A stretch of 64,000 nt of DNA from Chytriomyces cf. hyalinus JEL632 (GCA_025435555.1 JAIWWG010000019.1:124001-188000), one strand, 5' to 3'; shown: positions 33,712 to 47,805, counted from the first letter of the stretch. Numbers and translations are program-made. The notes: a model not told the origin generated them from the letters alone.

Positions 33712-36700
33712 ATGACGGACGGAGGATTCATGGTCGCCGATACTGCTAGACCGCGCAATCAGGACGTCGTTAGCGGCGATGTCTTACCGCCGTTGTCTTT
33801 GAAGGGAAAGCCGAACCAGCTGAAGGCATTGACTCGCAAGACCATCAGCTACCAGAAGAGGCAGATGTTTACAAACATTTGCTGCATCTGGTGAGAATCG
33901 TCTTCATTACCATTTGAACTGTCGCTCGCCTTACGCCGATTGGCCGCAACAGTCTGTGTCCTCTGATGATGGTCCTGATATCTGCGATTCTGGGCAAGGT
34001 CATCAACGACCTGATCTCAAAGAGTCAGGCGCTCGAAGGTTAGCCGTCTTGCTTTACAACGGCCCTTTTAAGTTTTCCAAACTGTCGTTGTCTCCCTCAG
34101 ATATCCAGTACTGCAGCAACAACAAGTCGCTCGAAGCGATAAACTGGCCCATATTCAATATTTCTGACCCGGAAATTCACAATTCCAAAGTCCCGAACGG
34201 AAAAAGCGTCAATTTTTTGAGTTACTTCTCTTTAGCAAAACTGGCCAATCCAGGTGCAGCCACTTTGGGTGCCAGAAAGTCTTGTAAGTTGTGCAGTGAA
34301 TCTTGAAAACGCTGTCGATTCAGCAACTTACGGAAAACAAACAAAAAAGGCGTGTACTGGTTCGGCGATGACTTCCCGCAGTTCTCTGAAATCTACGAGC
34401 GCAACGCAAACCTTTCTGCGATCGCCAGACTGGACTCCACCTACATCTCCCCACCAAATGAAGGGTGGGTCGGACAATTGAACAAACTGCTGACGAAACC
34501 GAGGGAGTTCGACACGATTTCGTTCCGGTATTTCACTGGATTTCAGACTTCAGCATGGTCAGTCGCGGGTGCCTCGCCCAATCTCACCTCTGTACTGGGA
34601 TCGAAATCGAATCAAGGGAACATTCCTTTCCAGCAGGTGCGAACGATTAACGCAACAGCACTCATAACTCCGTCATTCGATCCTTCATCGGGAATCTTGG
34701 GATCTGTCGCACAGCGGCTGTTCGTCAATGTTTCCGTAAATACCGGAAACAGAGAAAATCCATTTCTGGTGAACGGTGCTCAACTGTACCCGTATTTCGA
34801 AACGACAAACACGCTTCAAACGACAGATGCCATCGACGATGCGATTTCAAAGTACCTGAATAGCCTGATTGCCGATTTAGCCGCGTTAAACAAAACCATT
34901 CTGCTCGTCTCCGCGGATAAAAGAAGCGTCCGGGAGCTCACGATATTTCAGCTGAACGCGGCTGCTATTCTTGCTAAAATGCCAAGTGGGGGATTGTTTT
35001 TGGAAAGCTTTAGTGCGGAAGATTTGCGGATGAAAATTGTGTTGAGCTACGGGACAGATGTGCGTGTCAGTGCGTCAGCAAACTTTCCCAGTCAAGGGTT
35101 CAGGCAGTTAGTGACCGTATCACAACTTGGTCAAGCAGCACTACGTGCGTTCGCTGTCAACAATGAGACTTTACAGAAGGCCACTGTGACCCAAGGTATT
35201 CGTGCATTTCCATACACGCGAAACACTGCCTTGTCATTGCCGTTTGGAGGGTTGATTGGGCGCATTTTGTATCCGTTTGGAGTCAGCTTCTTGTTGCCGA
35301 TCTTTGTCATCATGCTCGTAAAAGGTGAGTTGTTATTCCATTCACTTTAACTGAAAAGAACTGATGACGAATTTCGACATTTTAGAAAAGGAGGACAGAA
35401 TGTGAGTGCCTTTAACCAGGTTCTCATGGTATTTTCATTCTGACACATCTTATCTTCCATCAGCTACATTATGATGAAAATGAACGGTGTCAAGTCGTGG
35501 GCCTACTACATCACGCATTACATCACATTCCTCATTCTCTTTGTCTCCTCCGCTCTTGTCTTTATTGTGGTTGGACGCCTTACCAAGCTTGACATGTTCA
35601 CCAAGACCGCTCCTTTTGTCCTGATTGTCCTGTTCTTTTTGTGGGGAAACGTACAAATTGTACTTGCGTTCGTACTTGCCGCCTTGTTTTCAAAGAGTCG
35701 CACTGCGCTTGGTATGATTGATCCCATTTCAAGTGTTTGAACCGCGTGTTCCTTAGGATTTAACCCTTTTTCACCCATTTGCAGTCATGACCTTTTTAGT
35801 GGTCTTAGTGGGAGTAGTGATATCTCTCGTTTTGGCAAATTTGTATGAGGATACATTTCAGTTCCCGGTGCTGAATCTGTGGCCACCCTTTGCGTTTTAC
35901 CGTGGTCTGAGCTTGATGAATACTGCTAGTTTCACTGAAGGAGTCATTGTAAGAACAAATTCCTCAATTATTCGCTTTCAATGATTTAACCCGCCGTCCT
36001 TATTTCTTAGCCTTTTGGGAACTCTCAATTTGCCCAAGGCACTGAGTTTCGCAGTATCTGTGGATTTCTGTTCTTTGAAATTTTCGCATACGGAGCGCTT
36101 GCAGCGTACATGAACGCAGTTGTACCTACTGAATTTGGAGTTGCGAAGCCGTGGCATTTCCCCATCACGGACTTGATTTCGTATGCTCAAAAAAAGCAGC
36201 TCAGCAAAGCGAATGGAGGCATGGTCAGTGACTTCTGGCGCATCATTCCAGATCCTTTCGACATTCAGTGTATTGACTCAATTACTTCCAGGATCCGGTC
36301 AGTGAATCGTTGATGCTTGACTCTCGAGAAGATGACGATGTTCGAGATGAACGCGTCCGCATTGATACTGGTCACCACAACCCCGCATCTCCCATCATCA
36401 TTTCTCACATGCGCAAGGTCTACTCGGGTCGAAAAGGGCTCGGCCCCAAAGTGGCGGTGCGTGATGTTACATTTGCGGCCGAGTCGGGCGTTATTTTCGG
36501 GCTGCTTGGGCCAAATGGAGCTGGAAAAACGACACTCATTAATATCTTGACGGGACTGTATGAAGCCACTGGTGGACAGGCCAAACTTGCTGGTTTTGAC
36601 ATCAAGACTCAGCAGGCAATGGTCTACAACAACATTGGAGTTTGTCCACAGTTTGACATTTTGTGGGAAGACTTGACCGTTGAAGAGCATTTGTACTTTT

Positions 36701-37615
36701 ACGTGAGTTCTTCATCTGTGCCAATTTTCTCAAACAGTTCTAAATTTTTCTGCTTTCCGAAGGCTCGTCTCAAAGGTGTTGGAAGGGGAAATGAGGCAGC
36801 TGCAGTGCAAAAGTCACTTGTGCAAGTTTCATTGATTGCTCTGAAGCATCGCCAGTCAAAGAACTTGTCTGGTGGAGAAAAGCGCCGTCTGTCGATCGCA
36901 ATCGCTCTTGTTGGGGACCCAGCTGTTGTCTTTTTGGATGAACCAACGGTAGGCAACTTATTCTTCACATACTCAGAGTGGCAGCTTAAATCACCTTCAT
37001 GCGCATTTATTTAGACGGGTCTTGACCCCGAAGTGAGGCGGTTGATCTGGAACATTATCCAAGAAGCGCGTGGTGACAAGACTATTATCCTGACAACGCA
37101 TTCAATGGAAGAAGCCGAGGCACTTTGCCAGCGGATTGGAATCATGGCAAAAGGATCTCTGCGATGCATTGCGCAGCCCCTCAGATTGAAGGAACTGTAC
37201 GGCACTGGGTTCAAGCTTTCGTTTCACTCCCTGTCGCATGACACGGAGCGGGCGTCACGGTTTATTGAGAGTGTGTTGCCAGTGGGATGGAAAAAGATTG
37301 ACGCGTTTTCGACCAAGTTTGTATTTGATGCTTTCAACACCTAAGTGAGAGTGCTGACGGTTCGAATTTTGCTTTTTAATCAGTGCGGCGTATGAGTTCC
37401 CGGCAGCGGCCTATGCCATTCCAAAGCTGTTTGAAACAATCGAACAGCAGAAAGCAGAGCATGGAGTTATACAGTGGGGTATTTCACAAACGACTTTGGA
37501 GGAGTGAGTCTTTTTTGCCGCACGAGAACATCCATTTGGTGTTGCTGTTTGCTGATATTCATTGTCCAGAGTATTCCTGCGCATCATCACAGACGAGGAT
37601 GCCAACGCAGATTAA
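33712..37615 (+). CDS. ABCA-family half-transporter, copy 3 (close paralogue of copy 1)
   Basis: Thirteen exons (33712-33890, 33953-34038, 34101-34283, 34350-35324, 35386-35401, 35464-35711, 35785-35948, 36011-36223, 36292-36702, 36763-36948, 37015-37316, 37384-37503, 37570-37615) give 1042 residues. Nine of them (exons 2, 3, 5-8 and 10-13 apart from small changes elsewhere) match copy 1 exactly in length. The signature N-terminal block [18 protein letters not shown], the large extracellular loop in exon 4, the membrane domain and the NBD ([50 protein letters not shown]) are all present, as is the [14 protein letters not shown] end. Likely lipid export. It follows PKC-3 at 221 bases on the same strand. 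Confidence 0.93.
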
Positions 37616-37955
37616 ACCTCTGCGCAGCCAAACGTTCATTTTCTTTCTCTGACAATTTAAAAGTTTCCGTCCTGGCTGATGCAGTATATGTTTATGGGCC
37701 CAAAAGAAAGCCTCGTTGCTCCACTTTGAAAATGCAGTGCCTTTAAAAATAATCGACGCGATGAAAAACTCCTGCGGCTCCACTTGGATGCGCTCTTCGC
37801 TGCACAAGAAGACAGTCCAGAAATTCACACGACGACGGCTTTGAGAGAAAGGAGAACTCCTTCTCAACACATTCGTACGCAGCATCGCGCATAACCATTT
37901 TGAATCTGAGTGGCATGGTGGGGGGGGGGGGGGGGGGGGGGGGGGGGGAGGTTGT
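37616..37955. other. Intergenic region with a 29-base poly-G tract
   Basis: Downstream of ABCA-3. It contains an uninterrupted G run (37920-37948). No gene is supported before 37956. Confidence 0.6.
37920..37948. repeat. Homopolymer G tract (29 G)
   Basis: Twenty-nine consecutive G residues seen directly, ended by AGG. Such a run can form a G-quadruplex and is prone to slippage and to assembly errors, so its true length is uncertain. Confidence 0.95.
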
Positions 37956-38581
37956 TTATGAAGCCGGATTTTTGAAAATCATCTTGACCATGGATTTCGA
38001 AGTCAGTGGGAGGAACGTAAGCGTATGAGTGTCTAATTTCCGACGTTGCAACGGTAAATTAGTTTGCTTGTTGATATTCGCCTCGTCCGTGAGATCACAC
38101 ACGAACTCCTTCATGACCATTCCACAAACTCCAACCGCGTTTACATCGGGCAAAGAAAGCGCGTTGAGATAAATCAGGATCTGACCAATTTCGGAGTGGC
38201 TGTTGTCATTGGTTGATAATCTCGGTTGGCGCGTGTCGCCGGGATCGAGGAAGCCAGGAAAAATCCAGTCCTGTTCAATCAATCACGCTGGTTCAGTTGC
38301 ATGGATGTAGTGCAGCGGCGACAAAGAGTTTTCAGTGGGTAATGCACTTGGTTCTCAGTGTAGCTGCTTGTGAAGCTTGAGAAATGGCAGTAGTTGCAAG
38401 CGTTGGGCGGCTCAGAAAGTGAACTCTCAAGACATATGCTGGATGCGGCTGTGAAGAGGTGAAGACACCAGCTCTGTGCATGAACCTGTGTGCATGTCTG
38501 CCAGTCCCATCTTCCAACGCGTGTCAGTTGAGGAACGCCGTAAAAGTAAATCGGAGACAACCAAGCAGGCCAAGCAGGCAC
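37956..38581 (-). CDS. Hypothetical protein, Cys-rich N-terminal half
   Basis: Two minus-strand frames join cleanly in phase 0 across a 77-base GT-AG intron (38271-38347): 38348-38581 and 37956-38270, giving about 182 residues. The first exon is Cys- and Trp-rich (VGRWDWQTCTQVHAQSWC, NACNYCHF), and the second has DVNAVGVCGMVMKEFVCDL. No signal peptide, TM helix or known domain is seen. The gene would be divergent from the alpha-mannosidase, 89 bases away. The start and the reality of the gene are both uncertain. Confidence 0.3.
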
Positions 38582-38670
38582 ATAATCATGCTTGGCTCAG
38601 GAAATAAACAGTCCTTTGTTCCGGTGGCCAAGCAAAGACCAAATTATTTGTTCCCCAAAAAACACAACGA

Positions 38671-41600
38671 ATGAGCAAACGAACGCCACCGACAACGAAC
38701 CTCAACACCCTGCAGAAGCACCGCGGTGAGTGCTTCTTCTTTCCCGAGCAGTGCATGCAGCGCCCCTCTCCTGTCTGACGCTGATCCTCCCTGATGCCGC
38801 CCCCCAACCAGGCATCACTCAAGCGCGTTTCGAACGCTTCATGCAAAGGGGCCAGTTCGACGATGTGAATCTCCAGACTGCCCAGTGGATTAAACGCACG
38901 AACGAGGCAGTCACACTCTCGGTGTTCGCTCCTCCGGAGCTGAAGAGGATTCCGTTTGAGGAGGCCGTCAAGGGAGACTATAAACCAGCAAAAATTGGCG
39001 ACTGGTTTGGTCCAAGTATGTTCTACTCTTTCCGTTAGAATTAAGGCGACTGCTCTAACAGCCACTCCACTACCAGCCAATGCCACATTTTGGTTCAAGG
39101 TGGACTCCACTTATTTCTCCAGTCTGTTTGCTCGTGTTAAAACTCCTTATTCAGGCTGATATTGAAATTCCCGCCAGCTGGGCTGGTCTGGAAGTCCAGT
39201 TTGAGTTCGATGCAGACAATGAAGTCATGATCTGGTCCACAGATGGTAAATGCCTGGTTGGCCTGACGGGTGGCAGTGGTGGAGACAGACACGCGGATTA
39301 CCCACTCACAAAAAATGCTGTTGCGGGGGAGGTAATCCTCGCCATAACTTTCTCATTTACCTTATCTCACTCACTCACTATTCTTGCCTTGTAGAAATTT
39401 CATTTCTATCTTGAAATGGCGTGCAATTTCCGAGGAGGGATGGCGAACGGTGGTGGCATGGATCTAAACCGCACTTGGCGCCTAAATGTCGCCGACATTG
39501 CTGTCCGAAACAAGATCGGCTTCGAACTCTATGGAATGTTTGATCTGATGAACCAGTTGACGCGTGTAAGTTTTCTTCGCAGTTCCTGTGCCGAAATCTT
39601 GATTTTTCGTTCTTCAGGAAACCTCTGAGGAATGGCAAATTAATGCAGATGCCATGTATCACGCAGATTTGATCGTCAACACTTTCCGCATCAATGACGA
39701 AGAGTGAGGATCCTGACACATTGTTCGCAACTGCCCTTTCTCATTAACGCACGCACACAGCGCTCTAAACGAATGCCACCGAATCGCGAAACAGTTCTTT
39801 GCCGACAGGAAGAGAACAGGAAAATCTCTCCACACGATAACGGCCGTTGGAAACTGCCACATTGACACGGGTATGCAACCAACGATTTTCATTGAAAAAA
39901 AAAGTAATCCGCATCTCACAAACGTCTTTTCGACAACGTACAGCCTGGTTATGGGTTGGTCGCGGTTTCTGTTTGGCGCGTTCTTGCGACATCAAAATCT
40001 AAACCTCCTATTTCTCAGCCATTCTCGGAAACAAAGCGAAAAGCCGGTCGTTCCTGGGCTCGTCAAATTCACTTCATGAAATCCCATCCAACTTTCACAT
40101 TTGCAGCCTCTCAGGCCCAGCAATTCGAATGGGTTGAAGAGTGGTACCCAACTCTCTTCAAAGATATGCAGGAATACACCAAAAAGGGACAGTTTATTCC
40201 AATTGGTGGCACTTGGGTTGAGATGGATACCAATATGCCAAGCGGAGAAGCTCTTTGCCGTCAGTTCATATATGGGTATAAAACAGTGTCAAACAAGTAC
40301 TTTCCAAACCGACTCACTCACTTTCGCTGCCAGGCAAAGATATTTTGAGAGTCGTTTCGGAAAGAGATGCACCGTTTTCTGGCTTCCAGGTTTGCGGAAA
40401 CTTCTTGTGATTTGGTTAATTCTCATCCAATTGTTTGCAGATACTTTTGGATACTCCGCCCAGCTTCCGCAAATCTCGAACCTTGCTGGTAAAAACACCT
40501 CTATCGTTTTCTCACCTGTTCACCTGGTTTTTTCTCTGACAATGTCTTCTCTTCTGTCAATGTAGGCATGCCTTACTTTTTCACTCAGAAAATCAGTTGG
40601 AACAACATCAACAGGTTCCCACACACCACATTTAAATGGGCAGGGTAATTGAGTCGATTTTAATTGGCTTGCCAATGGTGTTAATTGTTGCACTTTTCTT
40701 CTCCAGTCTGGACAACTCAGAAATTCTGACGCACTTTGCACCAGCCGATACATATGTCGGACAGTGCAACGTTGGCGATTTCGTGAGAAGGTGAGAAGCA
40801 TTGCGCGTCGTATTTACGTCCGTTCTCATGGTCTTTTTTCTTGCAAAGTGTCCACAACAACAAAGACAAGGTTTACAGCAACAAATCAATCTTTTTGTAC
40901 GGAAATGGCGATGGGGGTGGTGGCCCACTTCTTGAAATGCTCACTAAGCTTGAAACTCTGAAAGACTTGGAAGGGCTTCCAGGAAAAGTTGAGGATGGTG
41001 ACCCGAGCAAATTCTACGAAAATTTGGAAGCCACAAGTCATGGACTCGTGAGATGGAAAGGAGAGTTGTACTTTGAACTCCACCGTGGAACTGTTGAGTG
41101 GTTTTTCTTCGTAAAAAAGCCACGTTCTTTTTTCTTACAAAACACACAAACAGTACACTTCTCACGGACTTATCAAAAAATACAACCGCCAATCCGAAAA
41201 TCTGATGCGTGAAATTGAATTTCTGTCCACGCTGGCTCTTGCGAACCCACACAAGTCAAGCAAAGCCAACTCCTTCGTATACCCCAAGGCTGAGATCGAC
41301 CGCCTCTGGAAACTTGTCCTCCTTTGCCAGTTCCATGACGTGCTGCCTGGTAGCAGTATTAAAATGGTGTATGATGATGCGCTTGTGCATTACAAAGATG
41401 TGGAGGCTAGCGGTAAAAAACTCAAAGAGGAAGCCTTGAAAGCGTTCATGGCTGGTATCGAAAGCGGAAATAATCACGCGCAAGGTATCATTGCCCCTAC
41501 TCATGACTTCCCATATATTTGACTCACTCTTTATGAACTTTGCAGCTGTCACTGTCATCAACACCACGAGCTGGCCGGTTGACGCCGCTGTAGTTGAAGT

Positions 41601-43335
41601 GAACCCAAGTGACCTGACAGCCGGTGCTGAGCTCTATGGAACTGCAACTTGGCAACAGTTTTCGAGAGATGGCAAAGCCCTTGTTTATGGTAAGCGATTT
41701 TTCAACCAACACCGTTTACCATCTAACAATCAATATTTTTGCAGTTAACAATGTCTCCACTGGATCTGTGCGCAGTTTCGCACTTGGCAACAAACCTGCT
41801 GATTTCGTCCCAGTCACCGTGAAGCCAGTTTCTATTAGGCATGGTCAGGTTGTGAACGCGGACGGATTTTTGGATGGTAAGTTAACAGCGTTATTGAGTG
41901 CGTTTGTGGACTCATCGATTTATGAATTGTCTTCAGTTGCCACCAAGAAAGCTTTTGTTGTTGAGAACAACTTTATTAAGGCGACTATCGATGAGAATGG
42001 TCGGCTTGTCTCGCTAATTCATCGAGAGACCAAGTGAGTCAGATCATTTCATAACCGAGAGCGTGCATGTCATAATCATTTTTTAACAGCCGCGAGTCGA
42101 TTGCGAAAGACCAGCTCGGAAACGTGTTTAAAATCTTCGAAGACATCCCCACTGCGTGGGATGCCTGGGACGTGGAAGTGTACCACCTTGAAAAGGGTTG
42201 GGATGGAGCTGTAGGTACGGCCACTGTGCTGGAAGCGGGCCCTCTCCGCGTCGTCATCGGTGTTAAACATCCATTGACTCCCTTGAGCACCATCGAGCAA
42301 AAAATCATCTTGACCGCGGCTGATGCCAAGGTGGAATTCGAGACCAAAGTTGACTGGCATGAAAATCGGGTTATCCTGGTGCGCTTCAGATCTTTACATT
42401 TGCTGAACTGTTTCCAAGTTTGTCGCTCATAATTTGTACATTTCACAACAGAAAGTCGAATTTCCAATGAATGTAAACTGCGATGTGGCGACCTATGAAA
42501 CACAGTTCGGATATATCCAACGTCCCACTCACTATAATACTTCATGGGATTTGGCTCGCTTCGAAGTGTGCGGGCACAAATTTGCTGATCTTTCCGAATA
42601 CGGGTTTGGAGTGTCTTTGTTGAATGACTGCAAATACGGTTACAGCACATTGGGCAATGTGATGCGCATGTCTCTGCTGCGTGCGCCAAAGGTGAAAAAT
42701 ATTTTTTGGATCAACTTGGTCCGTTTTTGACTCATCTGTTGCCTTCCAAAATGCGGATATTAGGATCCAGATAACACCACAGACATGGAGGTTCACACTT
42801 TCAACTATGCGATATACCCGCACAAGGGCGCGTTCCTGGAGAGCGACGTTGTCAAAGTTGCTTACCAGTACAACATCAAACCAATCACACAGTTGAGTTT
42901 AGATTCTCTCATAATTGGACAAGTGGATTAACAGTTTCTTCGTGCAGTGCAACTCTCGTGAACCCAAGCGCTCTCGCTTCTGCTGACTATTTCACTGTCA
43001 GTGAGCCAAACCTTGTCCTCGACACTGTTAAAGTCGCGGAAGACGCGCGAGTTTCTGGTCAGAACGGGCAGGTTGACGTCATTTTGAGATTCTATGAGGC
43101 ATATGGTGGCCGTGGAGTTGCAAATGTCAAAACGTGAGCTTTTATTCAAGGACCTTTCACATTTCAGAACCTTTTTCTGACTGTTCCTGTCCTCAGTTTA
43201 TTCAACATCAAGGAAGCCAAGCTGTGTAACTTGCTGGAAGATTTTGGCGACGCTGTGAAAATTGAAGAGGACGGTAGTCTGAATATCGCCTTCACGCCAT
43301 TCAAGATCGTGACTGTGCGCTGCTTGATTGGTTGA
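38671..43335 (+). CDS. AMS1: Alpha-mannosidase, GH38 (Ams1/MAN2C1 type)
   Basis: A gene of about 20 exons from ATG 38671 to the TGA at 43333. The N-terminal domain has [18 protein letters not shown] and [11 protein letters not shown]. The GH38 catalytic core follows: [20 protein letters not shown], the zinc-site block; [39 protein letters not shown], with the Asp nucleophile in [14 protein letters not shown]; and [20 protein letters not shown]-terminal beta domains include [12 protein letters not shown]. Ams1-type enzymes hydrolyse free oligomannosides in the vacuole or cytosol; no signal peptide is visible, as expected. The residues AWLW are carried by an 11-base micro-exon (39944-39954). 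Tiny introns pack the whole gene. Confidence 0.93.
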
Positions 43336-44024
43336 CAATATGGAGCGCGTTTGATTTTGTGAATTATGCGCCGTTGTTTTTATGCGTTTTTTCTAGTTCG
43401 TATGAAGTACATGATTTTATTATAACACTTGTCTGTGTGTGATGGGATGTGAGAGAGTTCGAGAACCGGCAACAGCGCATGTTCAGAATCAAACATCTTG
43501 CCAGGTGAAGAAGCTGTAGGCACTGGGGTGAGCAATAAAAACATATATCGCAAGAAGAGAACGTGAAGAAGGGAGGTTGAAACAAGAAGGAGAGTATAGC
43601 TGGTTGACTGGCTTCTCCTGATCCATCGCAACATCAGGTGACATGTGAGTTCAACTGCTCACAGATATCGGGGTTCACCGACACGACTCAGAAGACGCGT
43701 CAGCCATCCCAGGCAACTCACTCACTCACTCTCTTGTCAGGGATGCGCGTTGTCTGCAAGGGTCGGGATTTACATGCCTGCTGTAATATTTATCAGACAA
43801 AGGATTTTCAAAAAGTCACGTGACATCACAACAAACAGATTGTCAACGCGAAGGCCCAAACATTCCTCTACTTGTCGCGCATTGAGTTCCCTTTTTTTTC
43901 TTACTTGAAAACCACCTTTCTTCCTCCTCCTCCTCTCCTCTTAGAGACACTAGACGTCTGCCGACACACATCTGCCTTCTCTAAACTGTACACCTGTCCC
44001 GCACTACAACCCGCCACTAGATCT
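43336..44024. other. Intergenic/5' UTR region before the repeat protein
   Basis: About 690 bases. Its right end is pyrimidine-rich (CTTTCTTCCTCCTCCTCTCCTC, 43916-43938), as is common upstream of highly expressed fungal genes. No other gene seen; the open frame from 43872 is the repeat-protein frame read upstream of its ATG. Confidence 0.4.
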
Positions 44025-45650
44025 ATGCAACTCTCAAACATTTTACTCGCGGTGATCGCCGCCTCCTCCTCCTCGGTTCTCGCAGCTGACGGATACGGTT
44101 ACAACGCGCCAGCCCCAACCCCAGCTCCAGTTGCCTACGGCTACGGCGCGCCCGCCCCAGTCGCTGACCCAGGATACGGCTACTCTGACCCCAAGCCAAC
44201 TCCCGCCCCAGTTGCCTACGGCTACGGCGCTCCAGCTCCAGCTGCTACCCCATACGGATACTCTGACCCCAAGCCAACTCCCGCCCCAGTTGCCTACGGC
44301 TACGGCGCTCCTGCCCCAGTCGCTGACCCAGGATACGGATACTCTGCACCCAAGCCCACTCCGGCCCCCGTTGGATACGGCTACGGCGCTCCAGCTCCAG
44401 CTGCTACCCCATATGGATACTCTGACCCCAAGCCAACTCCGGCTCCAGTTGCCTACGGCTACGGCGCTCCTGCCCCAGTCGCTGACCCAGGATACGGATA
44501 CTCTGCACCCAAGCCCACTCCGGCCCCCGTTGGATACGGCTACGGCGTCCCAGCTCCAGCTGCTACCCCATACGGATACTCTGTACCCAAGCCAACCCCA
44601 GTTGGATACGGCTACGGCGCCCCTGCCCCAGTCGCTGACCCAGGTTACGGATACTCTGCACCCAAGCCAACTCCAGTTGGATACGGCTACGGCGCGCCTG
44701 CTCCAGCTGCTACCCCATACGGATACTCTGCACCCAAGCCAACTCCAGTTGGATACGGCTACGGCGCGCCTGCTCCAGCTGCTACCCCGTACGGATACTC
44801 TGCACCCAAGCCAACCCCAGTTGGATACGGATACGGCGCTCCTGCCCCAGTCGCTGACCCAGGATACGGAGCCCCCAAGCCAACCCCAGTCGGATACGGC
44901 TACGGCGCGCCTGCCCCAGTTGCTGACCCAGGATACGGCTACCAAAAACCAGCTCCAGCCACTCCAGGATACAGCAAGCCAGACCCAGTCATGCCAGGAT
45001 ACAGCAAGCCAGACCCAGTCATGCCAGGATACAGCAAGCCAGACCCAGTCATGCCAGGATACAGCAAGCCAGACCCGGTTGTGCCAGGATACGGCAAACC
45101 AGAACCAGTTGGATACGGCAAACCCGACCCAGTCATGCCAGGATACAGCAAGCCAGACCCAGTTGTGCCAGGATACGGCAAACCAGAACCAGTTAAGGAA
45201 GGATACGGTGGCTACAAAATCAACGGCCACCTGTTCCCACCTGGCACCGGTTACGGCAACCCCAACGGCGAAGACGGTGACTACGGCCATGAAGACGACA
45301 AGAAGGAAGGCTACGGCGGCTACGGCGGCTCCGACGACACCAAAGAATGGGATGGCAACTACAACGCCGACTTTTACAAGTACGGATCCAAGGATGTTCC
45401 ACCACAAGATGGCGGTGACTGTGTTCCAGGTGTGGACCCAACCACGTGTGATGACAAGTTCAGAGGTGTTGCTCAGTGTGGTGAGAACGGCAAGTACACG
45501 GTGCGGCAGTGCGACTTTATGCACTCGTGCATCATCTTAGACGAGGCGCCATATGCAGAGTGCGCGTACGGAGCACCCGTGAACAACGACTACTACGACG
45601 TGGAGTCTTCTACTGAGTACGAGTCGTCAACCGAGACCATCTACGAATAG
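44025..45650 (+). CDS. Secreted Pro/Gly/Tyr-rich repeat protein with CBM19-like Cys module
   Basis: A single exon of 541 residues starting at ATG 44025. MQLSNILLAVIAASSSSVLA is a clear signal peptide. Eleven copies of a unit containing YGYGAPAP (VADP or AATP) then GYGYSDPKPTPAP follow, then about eight shorter PGYSKPDPV / PGYGKPEPV units. After these comes a Gly/Asp/Tyr-rich spacer. The C-terminal part has six Cys in a pattern (C-x7-C-x8-C-xxNGKYxxxxC-x5-C-x9-C) like the CBM19 chitin-binding module of fungal chitinases. The end is Ser/Thr/Glu-rich. The Tyr-Pro-Gly repeats resemble structural or adhesive proteins. A wall-bound glue or coat is inference. Long open frames on the other strand come from the repeat's codon bias. 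Confidence 0.85.
   Translation: MQLSNILLAVIAASSSSVLAADGYGYNAPAPTPAPVAYGYGAPAPVADPGYGYSDPKPTPAPVAYGYGAPAPAATPYGYSDPKPTPAPVAYGYGAPAPVADPGYGYSAPKPTPAPVGYGYGAPAPAATPYGYSDPKPTPAPVAYGYGAPAPVADPGYGYSAPKPTPAPVGYGYGVPAPAATPYGYSVPKPTPVGYGYGAPAPVADPGYGYSAPKPTPVGYGYGAPAPAATPYGYSAPKPTPVGYGYGAPAPAATPYGYSAPKPTPVGYGYGAPAPVADPGYGAPKPTPVGYGYGAPAPVADPGYGYQKPAPATPGYSKPDPVMPGYSKPDPVMPGYSKPDPVMPGYSKPDPVVPGYGKPEPVGYGKPDPVMPGYSKPDPVVPGYGKPEPVKEGYGGYKINGHLFPPGTGYGNPNGEDGDYGHEDDKKEGYGGYGGSDDTKEWDGNYNADFYKYGSKDVPPQDGGDCVPGVDPTTCDDKFRGVAQCGENGKYTVRQCDFMHSCIILDEAPYAECAYGAPVNNDYYDVESSTEYESSTETIYE
44094..45195 (+). repeat. Tandem coding repeats (two nested unit types)
   Basis: Direct tandem repeats inside the secreted protein gene. 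The first block (about 44094-44945) has units of roughly 60-87 bases built on GGATACGGCTACGGCGC. The second block (about 44950-45195) has units of about 33 bases built on CCAGGATACAGCAAGCCAGA. Several adjacent units are identical or differ only at third positions, which indicates recent expansion and unequal crossing over. Confidence 0.9.
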
Positions 45651-46107
45651 TCGCGCCCCATTGCTATGCCTCTACGCTGCCCTTGATCAATCAAGCTGTC
45701 GCAAAAGCCCTTTTTTCTATAGACATAACTTGATTTTTGGTTTCTCTTGTTTCCTGTTTTCCTGTTTCAGTTTTTGAAGAGTCCCATAGAACTGCATTAA
45801 AGAAAGATTGGCTGTTACTTGCTACTGTTTTTATGCTTTGAAAATCCAGCTTGAGATGAGGGAAACTCTCAGATCTTTATGCGCTAAGATGGTGGTTGTC
45901 GCTACTGGGCACGGGCTCTGTGTGCGCGTAAAGTTCAAACCCTCATGTGTTTAACAGAAAACTCGGCGTGTCAATCGCGCCTAAACTGTGACATTCTGGG
46001 ACAGCGCTGGTTTTGTTTTAAATTGTGCGAGACTATTTTGAGAGCCGTGATCGATTTTACTCAAAAGAAACAGAGCAACATTCGGACAAACAGTCCCAAT
46101 AGCTTCA
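45651..46107. other. Convergent 3' regions
   Basis: About 450 bases between the stop of the repeat protein and the stop of homocitrate synthase, which face each other. No gene seen. Confidence 0.45.

Positions 46108-47805
<1,698 letters not shown>

Noticed and set aside
44043-45524. 493-codon minus-strand open frame over the repeat gene
   Set aside because: Composition is a mirror of the YGYGAPAP repeats (Trp/Val/Ser runs) with no signal peptide or domain; the plus-strand frame has a signal peptide and Cys module.
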